DNA from: an uncultured Bacteroidota bacterium
GTDB taxonomy: Bacteria > Bacteroidota > Bacteroidia > Chitinophagales > Chitinophagaceae
Direction: 5' to 3'
NCBI GenBank assembly: GCA_903905065.1
Contig: CAIVEW010000085.1
Coordinates: forward strand, 1-46,408
DNA: 46,408 nt
Below, piece by piece: positions 7,340 through 14,542 of this stretch (its first letter is position 1; each line of letters starts with the position of its first letter). The position numbers and the translations under genes are program-made. A model generated the notes under the pieces. It worked only from the letters and a program-made list of their open reading frames with translations, made no database searches and was not told where the DNA came from.

Positions 7340-7357
7340 TTTGAAAATTTGAAAATG
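7340..7357. repeat. dispersed repeat, 18 bases, copy A
   Basis: TTTGAAAATTTGAAAATG here is identical to the reverse complement found at 40921-40938. It occupies the leader of the alpha/beta hydrolase gene on the - strand. Repeats of this kind are common between Bacteroidota genes. Confidence 0.65.
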
Positions 7358-7377
7358 TGCAAATTTTAAAATGCACA

Positions 7378-7385
7378 CAAAAGTA
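7378..7385 (-). promoter_or_regulatory. -7 promoter box for the alpha/beta hydrolase gene
   Basis: Read on the - strand the bases are TACTTTTG, fitting TAnnTTTG. The expected start near 7372 leaves a leader of about 33 bases made of the dispersed repeat, which argues against translation starting at 7378. Confidence 0.5.
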
Positions 7386-7416
7386 TGCTTTTCGCCTGTA
7401 GCATTATTATGAAACT

Positions 7417-7446
7417 AAAAGGTGCGCTGCATTTGCAGCGCACCTT
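7417..7446 (-). terminator. hairpin terminator after phaC
   Basis: GGTGCGCTGCA (7421-7431) and TGCAGCGCACC (7434-7444) form an 11-base GC-rich stem; on the - strand it is followed by TTTT (7420-7417). It closes the phaC transcript, so the alpha/beta hydrolase probably uses its own promoter. Confidence 0.85.
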
Positions 7447-7472
7447 CCTATTACTTATCAAGTATCACTTAT

Positions 7473-8525
7473 TTAGCACCTGTCGATCACCCATTCAGCA
7501 ACGGCAGGAGCAAGTTCCTTTTGCGACTTGCCGCCTACGAACACGCCTATATGGCCACCAGGGAAAGCGTAAACCTTCTTGTCGGTAGAGCCAATGAGGT
7601 CCATGATGTTCTTGGTGCTTTCATTGGGTATAATGTTATCTTCCGTAGCATATACATTAAGGAATGGAACCGTCATTTTCTTAAGGTCAACTTTGCGGCC
7701 ACCAAGTTCAAATTCGCCATGGATCAACTTGTTATCGCGGAAAAGGTCCTTGATATATTTGCGGTACATTTCACCTGGGATAGCTGGCAGATCGCTCTTC
7801 CATTTTTCCATGCGGAGGAAGTTCTCTATTTTCGGCTTGTCATCAAGCGAGTCAACGAGGCTGAAGTATTTGCTTACGTTCATGCTTGGTTTCAGCATGC
7901 CGAATGCGCTGTCTATCATTTCGCCGGGTATGGTGCCCATCGTGTCCACCATCGCATCTACATCAATGTACTTGGTCCATTTGTAGAGCATGCACTTGGT
8001 GGTAGAGAAATCGTAAGGCGCCACATAAGTAGTGAGCGATTTTAATTTCTCCGGGTACAACGACGCATAAATCATAGAGAAAGTGCCGCCCTGGCAAATG
8101 CCCATCTTGTGTATCTTCTGAGTCTTGTGCTTTTTGCGCAGGAAATCAACGGCACCATTCATGTAGACATCAATATAGTCTTCCATGGTCAGGTAGCGGT
8201 CTGAGCGATCGTGATAACCCCAGTCCATAATATAGACATCCAGGCCTTCTTCGATCAGCTTTTTCATCAGGCTGCGGTCAGGCTGCAGATCCAGCACATC
8301 GTGCCTGTTGAGCATTGCAAAGGACACCAGTACAGGGGTTGCGCATTTTGCTTTGGTATCACGCGTGTAGTGATACATTTTTATTTTATCGCAAGACCAT
8401 ACCAATTCTTTTGGGGTCATGCCTACTTCCACATCACCTATTTCGTTTAATACTTCGTATCCCCTCTGTATTTTTTCAGAGGTAGTTACCATTTCCTGGG
8501 CAATATCTGCGGTATTAAAATTCAT
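7473..8525 (-). CDS. phaC: class III polyhydroxyalkanoate synthase catalytic subunit PhaC
   Basis: A 350-residue synthase, the usual length for class III PhaC (about 355) and much shorter than class I/II enzymes (about 560-590). The nucleophile is Cys144 in the lipase-box-like GICQGG (142-147), with Asp296 in YATEDNIIP and His325 in FPGGHIGVFVGG completing the triad; these are offset by only five or six from the positions known for the Allochromatium enzyme. DWGYHDRSDR near 101-110 is also typical. It polymerises (R)-3-hydroxyacyl-CoA with PhaE, encoded nearby on the other strand. It diverges from the reductase gene over a 227-base gap that should hold both promoters; a near-match TAACTTCG lies at 8545-8552. 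Confidence 0.96.
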   Translation of the reverse strand: MNFNTADIAQEMVTTSEKIQRGYEVLNEIGDVEVGMTPKELVWSCDKIKMYHYTRDTKAKCATPVLVSFAMLNRHDVLDLQPDRSLMKKLIEEGLDVYIMDWGYHDRSDRYLTMEDYIDVYMNGAVDFLRKKHKTQKIHKMGICQGGTFSMIYASLYPEKLKSLTTYVAPYDFSTTKCMLYKWTKYIDVDAMVDTMGTIPGEMIDSAFGMLKPSMNVSKYFSLVDSLDDKPKIENFLRMEKWKSDLPAIPGEMYRKYIKDLFRDNKLIHGEFELGGRKVDLKKMTVPFLNVYATEDNIIPNESTKNIMDLIGSTDKKVYAFPGGHIGVFVGGKSQKELAPAVAEWVIDRC

Positions 8526-8752
8526 TTGGCTATATTTTTTGCGGCGAAGTTAATGCCTATTTGCAATTTAAGTTGTTAATTATGAGAGGAAACGGCCAAC
8601 TGTGAATAACCAAGTGGATAATAAAATAACGCGGCTAAGGCATGTTATATTTCTGCTTATTTGTTTCCCGATATATTTATAAAATGATATTTCTGTGAAT
8701 AGTTCCTTTTTATGACCCTTTGGACTATCTTTCATTGACTAAACCGTTATTT

Positions 8753-9499
8753 ATGAGCACAACAGAAAAGAGAATCGTATTGGTAACCGGCGCTACGGGC
8801 GGCCTTGGTACTGCAATGTGTAAAAAATTATATGACGATGGATATATTGTTGTGGCCAACTACCACAGTGAAGATAAAGCCATCAAATGGAAGGAGAAAC
8901 TGCACGACGAAGGGTATGATATTAATATATATTATGCCGATGTCGCCGATTTTAATTCTGTTGGTGCCATGGTTGAAAAAATAGCTGCCGAGATAGGCCA
9001 TGTAGATGTACTCGTAAACAATGCCGGGATCACCCGCGATGGCGGTTTTCGTAAAATGACCTTTGAAAACTGGCGCGCTGTAATATCTACCAATCTCGAC
9101 AGTGTATTCAACTGTTCCCGCCATGTCATCAATCATATGATAGAGAAGGGTTTTGGGCGTATTATCAATATATCATCGGTGAACGGCCAGCGCGGGCAGT
9201 TCGGACAGGCTAACTACTCTGCTGCAAAAGCCGGGATGCACGGATTTACAAAAACGCTTGCAATGGAAGTAGCTAATAAGGGCGTAACGGTAAACACTAT
9301 TTCTCCCGGTTACATAGGTACGGATATGGTAATGGCGGTAAAAGAAGAGATCCGTAACCAGATCATCGCGCAGATACCGCTAGGCAGGCTCGGTGGTACC
9401 GAGGAGGTGGCATACCTGGTATCGTTCCTTGCTTCTGAACATGCCAACTTCATTACCGGAGCCAACATGAGCATTAACGGTGGCCAGCACGTTTATTAG
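8753..9499 (+). CDS. phaB: acetoacetyl-CoA reductase / SDR, PhaB type
   Basis: A 248-residue short-chain dehydrogenase. TGATGGLG (12-19) binds the nucleotide, NNAGITRD (89-96) is typical of FabG/PhaB enzymes, and Asn114, Ser142, Tyr155 and Lys159 form the catalytic set in the INISSVNGQRGQFGQANYS region. The C-terminus ends in ITGANMSINGGQH, as in PhaB/FabG. The ATG at 8753 restores the family N-terminus; a TTG at 8720 is less likely. Location next to phaC suggests NADPH-dependent reduction of acetoacetyl-CoA to (R)-3-hydroxybutyryl-CoA. A FabG role in fatty acid synthesis cannot be excluded from sequence alone. Confidence 0.88.
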   Translation: MSTTEKRIVLVTGATGGLGTAMCKKLYDDGYIVVANYHSEDKAIKWKEKLHDEGYDINIYYADVADFNSVGAMVEKIAAEIGHVDVLVNNAGITRDGGFRKMTFENWRAVISTNLDSVFNCSRHVINHMIEKGFGRIINISSVNGQRGQFGQANYSAAKAGMHGFTKTLAMEVANKGVTVNTISPGYIGTDMVMAVKEEIRNQIIAQIPLGRLGGTEEVAYLVSFLASEHANFITGANMSINGGQHVY

Positions 9500-9527
9500 T
9501 CGTGAGTTGTAAGTCATAAGTCGTGAG

Positions 9528-9548
9528 CCTGCCTGCCGGTAGGCAGGT
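9528..9548. repeat. CCTGCCT/AGGCAGG palindromic repeat, copy 1
   Basis: CCTGCCT and AGGCAGG arms flank GCCGGT. The same element recurs at 30157-30177, and a variant at 40937-40960. It follows the reductase gene, just before its terminator. Confidence 0.7.
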
Positions 9549-9599
9549 CTGCGAGGGCAGCAAAGTAGTATTTGCTAAATTAAATGACATTCAATCGAG

Positions 9600-9635
9600 C
9601 ACCTGCAAATTTTTTGCAGGTGTTTTTTCTTTTTT
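9600..9635 (+). terminator. terminator after the reductase gene
   Basis: CACCTGCAAA (9600-9609) pairs with TTTGCAGGTG (9613-9622) around TTT and is followed by TTTTTTCTTTTTTT. It separates the reductase gene from the next gene in the same direction. Confidence 0.9.
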
Positions 9636-9692
9636 TGATAATTGTTTGCCCAATGCTTACTTTGCGCCCTCAAAAAAAGATACACACAATTT

Positions 9693-10607
9693 ATGTCATC
9701 AAAATTAAACACGGTCACAGTTATCGGGTCTGGTACAATGGGAAATGGTATCAGCCATGTGTTCGCACAATGCGGATTTAATGTAAACATGATGGATATC
9801 AAGCAGGATGCGCTGGACAAAGCTATTTCTGTTATTGGCAAAAATATGGACCGGCAGGTGGCCAAGGGTACACTTACCGAAGACGCTAAACAACAATCAC
9901 TGGGACGCATAAAAACTTTTACGGACATGGCAGCGGCGGTGGCCAATGCGGACCTGGTAGTAGAAGCAGCAACCGAAAATATAGAGCTGAAACTGAACAT
10001 CTTCAAGCAGCTTGACCAGCACTGCCCGGCAGATTGCATACTTGCTTCCAACACATCTTCTATTTCACTTACACGCATTGCGTCTGTAACCAACAGGCCA
10101 GGCAAGGTGATCGGCATGCATTTCATGAACCCGGTGCCCGTGATGAAGCTGGTGGAGATCATCAACGGTTATGCAACAGACCGCGAAGTAACACAGACCA
10201 TTATAGACCTTACCGTAAAACTGGGTAAAGTGCCTTGTGTAGTTAATGACTACCCAGGTTTTATCTCTAACCGTATATTGATGCCGTTGATCAATGAGGC
10301 TGTCCTTGCATTGCAGGAAGGTGTTGCCGGTATCAATGAGATCGATACTATAATGAAGCTGGGTATGGCGCACCCGATGGGCCCTTTACAATTGGCTGAC
10401 TTCATAGGACTGGATACCTGCTACTCCATCATGCATGTATTGCATATGGGCTTTGGCAACCAGAAGTATGCACCGGCTACATTGCTTGCCAACATGGTAC
10501 AGGCGGGCTACCTGGGCGTGAAGTCTGGCGAAGGATTTTACAAATACACACCCGGCAGCAAGGAGCTTGTAGTGAGCGATCGCTTCGCGAGCAGGGTTTG
10601 GAGCTAA
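9693..10607 (+). CDS. hbd: 3-hydroxybutyryl-CoA dehydrogenase (3-hydroxyacyl-CoA dehydrogenase family)
   Basis: A 304-residue NAD(P)-dependent dehydrogenase. VIGSGTMGNG (10-19) is the Rossmann glycine motif; LASNTSSI (117-124) and GMHFMNPVPVMKLVEII (141-157) carry the catalytic His143-Glu155 pair. The C-terminal helical domain ends in VKSGEGFYKY, then about 16 extra residues. The ATG at 9693 fits the family; an in-frame ATG at 9642 lies in a T-rich stretch right after the terminator. The enzyme interconverts acetoacetyl-CoA and the (S)-3-hydroxybutyryl-CoA, opposite in stereochemistry to PhaB. It is separately terminated and transcribed from PhaB, so the two may be used in different conditions. 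Confidence 0.93.
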   Translation: MSSKLNTVTVIGSGTMGNGISHVFAQCGFNVNMMDIKQDALDKAISVIGKNMDRQVAKGTLTEDAKQQSLGRIKTFTDMAAAVANADLVVEAATENIELKLNIFKQLDQHCPADCILASNTSSISLTRIASVTNRPGKVIGMHFMNPVPVMKLVEIINGYATDREVTQTIIDLTVKLGKVPCVVNDYPGFISNRILMPLINEAVLALQEGVAGINEIDTIMKLGMAHPMGPLQLADFIGLDTCYSIMHVLHMGFGNQKYAPATLLANMVQAGYLGVKSGEGFYKYTPGSKELVVSDRFASRVWS

Positions 10608-10630
10608 GGATTTTCAATTATTTGGGTTTT

Positions 10631-10656
10631 AAGGGCAGGCGTTTACGCTTGCCCTT
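10631..10656. terminator. convergent terminator hairpin
   Basis: AAGGGCA-G-GCG pairs with CGC-T-TGCCCTT through a G-T wobble, with A/T on both sides. It ends the dehydrogenase gene on the + strand and just touches the stop codon of the convergent gene on the - strand. Confidence 0.8.
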
Positions 10657-11317
10657 ATTTATTGCCAAATATGGTTGTTGATTTGAACGAAATACGATCG
10701 AAAGACAACCCGCTTGCCTTTAACGTGATTTCTTCGAGTTCACTGGACGTTCCGTTGTGTTTTATTCTTCGCAGGAAAAGGTTGGATGCCTTCTTTATTG
10801 CGATGTCATCTTTGTTCAACTGCATTTGTTTATACAGGCTCGACCGTTTCATATTGCCATTGTCGTCAATTCCATACATCGCCCAGATATTATAATCGAA
10901 AGCATCTCCTGATACGATATTCGAAACTTTATCGTAAAGAAACAATTTGCAACGGGCATACGACATCGGTGCTCTCAGTATCACAATAAACAGCTGCAGG
11001 TCGTCATAGGGTACCCGCAACGTGTTAAAATAGGCATCTTTTGATTTGGTAAATTCTTCTGTGCTGTCGTTACGGGTTTCCACATAAAAATCGATGATTA
11101 TATCCTGTATTTTTTTGGCAACAATTTTGGGTACTTTCTTATGAGGCTGATGAAAGTCGATCCAGGAAAAAGTGATCGGCAGTTCTGTGTCTATGCAGGT
11201 TATTTCCGGAGGTAAACTGAATTTATGCGGTTGCTGTGTTTGTGCCCTTGATGCGCCTGGTATCAAAAGGAACAAAGCAATTAGCGGCATCAATAATGCT
11301 CTGCTGGTTATTTCCAT
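10655..11317 (-). CDS. exported protein of unknown function
   Basis: A 220-residue protein not recognised as any family. Residues 1-26 form a signal peptide (hydrophobic core ALLMPLIALFLLIP, cleavage near SRAQ). The mature part is mixed alpha/beta with a Lys-rich helix (VAKKIQDIIIDFYVET) and a hydrophobic strand (LQLFIVILRAP), and no repeats or catalytic motif. It likely sits in the periplasm or outer membrane. It is a single-gene unit with no informative neighbours. Confidence 0.75.
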   Translation of the reverse strand: MEITSRALLMPLIALFLLIPGASRAQTQQPHKFSLPPEITCIDTELPITFSWIDFHQPHKKVPKIVAKKIQDIIIDFYVETRNDSTEEFTKSKDAYFNTLRVPYDDLQLFIVILRAPMSYARCKLFLYDKVSNIVSGDAFDYNIWAMYGIDDNGNMKRSSLYKQMQLNKDDIAIKKASNLFLRRIKHNGTSSELEEITLKASGLSFDRISFKSTTIFGNK

Positions 11318-11373
11318 CTATCTAAATTAAGGACTCTTTCTAAATAATAATGAATTTGAAGGTCTAACGTTCC

Positions 11374-11381
11374 TAAATTTG
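11374..11381 (+). promoter_or_regulatory. -7 promoter box directly before rdgB
   Basis: TAAATTTG fits TAnnTTTG and ends only four bases before the ATG at 11386. The predicted start of transcription falls at or within a base or two of the start codon, implying a leaderless mRNA. Confidence 0.55.
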
Positions 11382-11385
11382 CACC

Positions 11386-11985
11386 ATGCCACAATTAGTT
11401 ATTGCATCTAACAATGCACATAAGATCAGTGAGATAAGCCAGTTGCTGGAGGGCATTGAGTTGTTGTCGCTGAAGGATATTGGCTTTACTGCCGATATAC
11501 CTGAACCGTTTCATACGTTTGAGGAGAATGCATTGGCGAAGGCTTCGGCTATCTATCAATTTTGTGGTAAGAATGTATTTGCCGATGATAGCGGTATATG
11601 TGTTCATGCACTGGGTGGTGCGCCGGGTGTAGATAGTGCGCATTATTCTGGCGAGCGGGATGACGAAAAGAATTTACAGAAGGTGCTGACGGGGTTAAAG
11701 GATGCGCAAGATCGCAGGGCGTTTTACAAAGCGGTAATCTGCCTGATGTGGGATGGGGAGGTGTATTATTTTGAAGGCATTTGCGAAGGGAAAATAACAG
11801 AAGAGAAAAGAGGGGAGGGCGGCTTTGGGTATGATCCGATATTTATACCTGATGGGTATGAGCAAACATTTGCGGAGTTGCCACTGAGCGAGAAGAATAA
11901 AATAAGCCACAGGGGCAAGGCCGTGATGAAGATGGTGGAATACCTCTCCCCGGCCCTCTCCGAAGGAGAGGGTGAGGTGGAGTGA
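11386..11985 (+). CDS. rdgB: RdgB/HAM1 non-canonical purine NTP pyrophosphatase, with a repeat-derived C-terminus
   Basis: A 199-residue housecleaning enzyme that hydrolyses dITP/XTP to monophosphates. Landmarks: LVIASNNAHKISEI at the N-terminus (substrate-binding SNNxxK), FADDSGICV near 65-73 (catalytic Asp pair), GGAPGVDSAHYSG, GEGGFGYDPIF and ISHRGKAV near the end. The family sequence runs to about residue 187; the last 12 residues (SPALSEGEGEVE) and the stop are encoded by copy 3 of the 46-base palindromic repeat. This tail should be solvent-exposed and harmless. It precedes the Smr-domain gene by 19 bases and may share its transcript. Confidence 0.95.
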   Translation: MPQLVIASNNAHKISEISQLLEGIELLSLKDIGFTADIPEPFHTFEENALAKASAIYQFCGKNVFADDSGICVHALGGAPGVDSAHYSGERDDEKNLQKVLTGLKDAQDRRAFYKAVICLMWDGEVYYFEGICEGKITEEKRGEGGFGYDPIFIPDGYEQTFAELPLSEKNKISHRGKAVMKMVEYLSPALSEGEGEVE

Positions 11986-11988
11986 GTA
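11943..11988 (+). repeat. 46-base dispersed palindromic repeat, copy 3, inside rdgB
   Basis: Same element as at 2457 and 4441 but with its tail drifted to TGAGGTGGAGTGAGTA. It covers the last 43 bases of rdgB including the stop codon. Confidence 0.8.
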
Positions 11989-12004
11989 GTTTAAATAGGT
12001 TCTT

Positions 12005-13000
12005 ATGAAATTTTCGATAGGGGATAGGATAGTGCTGAACCGCACGGGCGAAGAGGGCCATGTGACGGCTTTCATCGACACCAAAATGGTGGAGGTGGAA
12101 GTAGGGGGCACCATATTTCCGGTGCATATGGAAGACATAGATCACCCGTATCTAAAATGGTTTACTGACAAGTCTGCGAAAAAGAAGAAGTCATTGCCGG
12201 AGCAGTTACCAGTGGAGCGCATAACGGAGCGTAAGCAACGCCTGGCTAAGGGTGTATACCTGTCTTTTATGCCGGTGTATAAGACAGAAGATATGGAAGA
12301 GAAGGTAGATTTACTGAAAGTCTATCTCCTGAATGAGTTGCCACAGCTGGTGAAGTTCGTGTATGATGTACGCTTCTCTAACAAGAGTGAATTTAAGCAT
12401 GAAGGTACTCTGCATGGATTTGGGAATGTGTATTTGCACAGCGTTGCGTACGGGGATATGAACGACCAGCCCCGGTTTCACTGGGAACTGACAGACACTG
12501 GGAATGACAGCATGGAAAAGGCGGAAGGGATATTGCGCATCCGGCCGGTGAAACTGTTTGAGCATATTACGCAGATGATGCTAAGCAGCGAACCTACTTT
12601 TAGCTATGTGCTCATTGAGGATTTCTCTCCAAAGAAAAAACCTGAGCCCAAGGAAACATATGAGCCGGTAGTAAAACCAAAGTTCGTTCCGGTGACTACA
12701 CGAACGATTGAGGCGGCCCGTTATGAAATAGACCTTCACATTGAGGAGTTGGTAGACGAGAAGAAAGGCCTGACCAATGCAGATTGCATAAAAATACAAC
12801 TCGATACTTTGCAGCGGTACCTGCAGCTAGCCATCGTTCATCGACAAGAACGAATGGTAGTGATTCACGGCCTGGGTAAAGGAAAGCTACGGGAAGAAGT
12901 TCATGCTATTCTAAAAAAGACAAAAGAAGTGGGCAGGTTTAAAAACGAGTGGAGCGGCAAGTATGGCTTTGGCGCTACCGAGATATATTTCCGGTATTAG
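12005..13000 (+). CDS. DUF2027 and Smr domain protein
   Basis: A 331-residue protein. The N-terminus (residues 1-60) is a small barrel-like region (IGDRIVLNRTGEEGHVT) followed by a long beta-rich DUF2027 region to about residue 220. A linker rich in Lys/Pro/Glu leads to a C-terminal Smr domain: EIDLHIEELV (DLH motif) near 242 and VVIHGLGKGKLREEV (HGxGxGxL) near 280. Smr domains are nicking endonucleases or ribosome-collision nucleases in MutS2 and SmrB; here there is no MutS part. This architecture is typical of Bacteroidota. Substrate unknown. Confidence 0.88.
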   Translation: MKFSIGDRIVLNRTGEEGHVTAFIDTKMVEVEVGGTIFPVHMEDIDHPYLKWFTDKSAKKKKSLPEQLPVERITERKQRLAKGVYLSFMPVYKTEDMEEKVDLLKVYLLNELPQLVKFVYDVRFSNKSEFKHEGTLHGFGNVYLHSVAYGDMNDQPRFHWELTDTGNDSMEKAEGILRIRPVKLFEHITQMMLSSEPTFSYVLIEDFSPKKKPEPKETYEPVVKPKFVPVTTRTIEAARYEIDLHIEELVDEKKGLTNADCIKIQLDTLQRYLQLAIVHRQERMVVIHGLGKGKLREEVHAILKKTKEVGRFKNEWSGKYGFGATEIYFRY

Positions 13001-13138
13001 CCGAAAAAATCTTTCTCCTATTCTGTTCCAACTGATTAAAATCAGGGAAATGTATATGAGCTGCGGATATCTTTGATGTTGAAAACGGCGGTGCAGTGCA
13101 GAGGATTTCACCCCTCCGCACTACAAAACTTTTGTTTA

Positions 13139-13333
13139 TCAAATAGTTCTTGCCAGCTCCAGGATATTCGCAATGGCCTGCGGACGCGGTTGCAGCAGGT
13201 CTTTGGCTGCTGCGTGAAGGATATTCATTTCGTGAGCGAAGCCATATTGCCCATCATCACCCGTATGCGCCATAGCCGGCTTATGATCGTAAAGGTGTTT
13301 TTCAGTAAGTTTTCTATGTAAAGTTTTGTTCAT
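13139..13333 (-). CDS. small hypothetical protein
   Basis: A 64-residue basic, His-rich protein (seven His) with no membrane segment or known motif. It fills the 470-base gap between the Smr gene and the epimerase gene, starts with ATG, and has a hairpin with arms GTGC-GAGG/CCTC-GCAC downstream at about 13093-13120. The composition looks like coding sequence, but without a homologue it stays tentative. The remaining gap (13334-13450) is AT-rich with no other feature. Confidence 0.5.
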   Translation of the reverse strand: MNKTLHRKLTEKHLYDHKPAMAHTGDDGQYGFAHEMNILHAAAKDLLQPRPQAIANILELARTI

Positions 13334-13450
13334 TGATAAAAGTTGTTTTCAAAAAAACGCTGCAACGGACTGATTATTGTATAGAAGATAAAAAATAATG
13401 TTAATGTGCCGAAATTATGTAAAATGAATTAATTTTTATTTATATATTTA

Positions 13451-13458
13451 TACCTTAG
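13451..13458 (+). promoter_or_regulatory. -7-like promoter box for the epimerase gene
   Basis: TACCTTAG differs from TAnnTTTG in one position and lies 12 bases before the ATG at 13471, after a very AT-rich stretch. Confidence 0.4.
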
Positions 13459-13470
13459 TCGCTAAATAAT

Positions 13471-14403
13471 ATGAAAATAGTAGGGATAACAGGAGGAACA
13501 GGATTTATTGGCCGGAATCTGACGGCGTTGCTGATAAGAAAAGGATATGACGTAGTAGTATTTACGACTGGGGTAGCAAAAAGGCGAAAAAAACAGCATA
13601 TCTCCTACGCTCACTGGAATCCCGAAAATGGAGCTTGCGACCTCGCAGCCATGAAAGGTGTAGACGTAATGGTGAATCTGGCTGGTGAGGGGATTGCAGA
13701 CAGGCGATGGAATGCAAAGAGAAAGAAGGAGATCAGGGACAGCAGGGTGAAAAGCACAAATTTTCTCGTCGCTCACCTGAACGCCTATGCACCGAACTGC
13801 AAAACGTTTATTACTGCCTCAGCAACAGGTTTTTATGGGGCGGATAACCATTATTCGGACTCTTTCTCTGAGACCGCCCCTGCGGCTACCGACTTCCTTG
13901 GTGAGACCTGCAGGCAATGGGAGGAAGCTTCAGAAAAACTGAACAAGAATATAAGAAGGGTAGTATTGAGGTTTGGCATTGTGCTGGGCAAGGGCAGCGG
14001 GGCGTTTCCACAACTTGCGAATCCTACGATTTATGGTATTTCTCCTATTCTTGGTTCCGGTGGCCAGGTAGTAAGCTGGATAGAAATTCATGATCTCGCC
14101 AGGCTCTTGTTATTTTCGATAGAACATCCCGAAGTTGCAGGGATATATAATGCCGTGGCACCTGGCCATGTGCCACACAGAGAGCTGATGCGCACTATAG
14201 CATCAATGAAACGCGGTACCCGCATACCAGTACACGTCCCTTCGGCATTGCTTAAGATACTACTAGGCGAAATGAGTACAGAGGTGCTGAAAAGCTGCAC
14301 CGTAAGCGCTGATAAGATAGTTGCCGCGGGTTTTGTATTTGAGCATCCCGATATAGAGAGTGCGGTAAAAGCAATAGTGCATTCTATAGCAAAGCCAAAG
14401 TAA
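13471..14403 (+). CDS. TIGR01777 family epimerase (YfcH-like SDR)
   Basis: A 310-residue extended short-chain dehydrogenase. ITGGTGFIG (6-14) is the NAD(P)-binding motif; VNLAGEGIADRRWNAKRKKEI is spread over 71-92; SATGFYG (near 114-120) replaces the classical catalytic region; LRFGIVLGKGSGAFP is typical. The last 50 residues (VPSALLKILLGEMSTEVL, then VFEHPDIESAVKAI) match the DUF1731 end of the family. These proteins are widespread, linked loosely to cell division in plants and bacteria, with no settled substrate. It stands alone. Confidence 0.92.
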   Translation: MKIVGITGGTGFIGRNLTALLIRKGYDVVVFTTGVAKRRKKQHISYAHWNPENGACDLAAMKGVDVMVNLAGEGIADRRWNAKRKKEIRDSRVKSTNFLVAHLNAYAPNCKTFITASATGFYGADNHYSDSFSETAPAATDFLGETCRQWEEASEKLNKNIRRVVLRFGIVLGKGSGAFPQLANPTIYGISPILGSGGQVVSWIEIHDLARLLLFSIEHPEVAGIYNAVAPGHVPHRELMRTIASMKRGTRIPVHVPSALLKILLGEMSTEVLKSCTVSADKIVAAGFVFEHPDIESAVKAIVHSIAKPK

Positions 14404-14463
14404 TAAATCTCCTGAAATCATTAATATTTGATTAATAAGGAAATTTGGTAAATATTATTTTTT

Positions 14464-14485
14464 AACAATTACCAACGGAATTGTT
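14464..14485. promoter_or_regulatory. inverted repeat upstream of the NHL/T9SS gene
   Basis: AACAATT-N8-AATTGTT is a perfect seven-base-arm inverted repeat about 57 bases before the start of the large secreted-protein gene, in an otherwise AT-rich 139-base gap. It could be an operator. No -7 consensus was placed with confidence. Confidence 0.35.
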
Positions 14486-14542
14486 ATATTTAGTGTCTAT
14501 ATGTCGTACCCCTTTTTAGAACCGTACTAAATCTTTCCTTTT

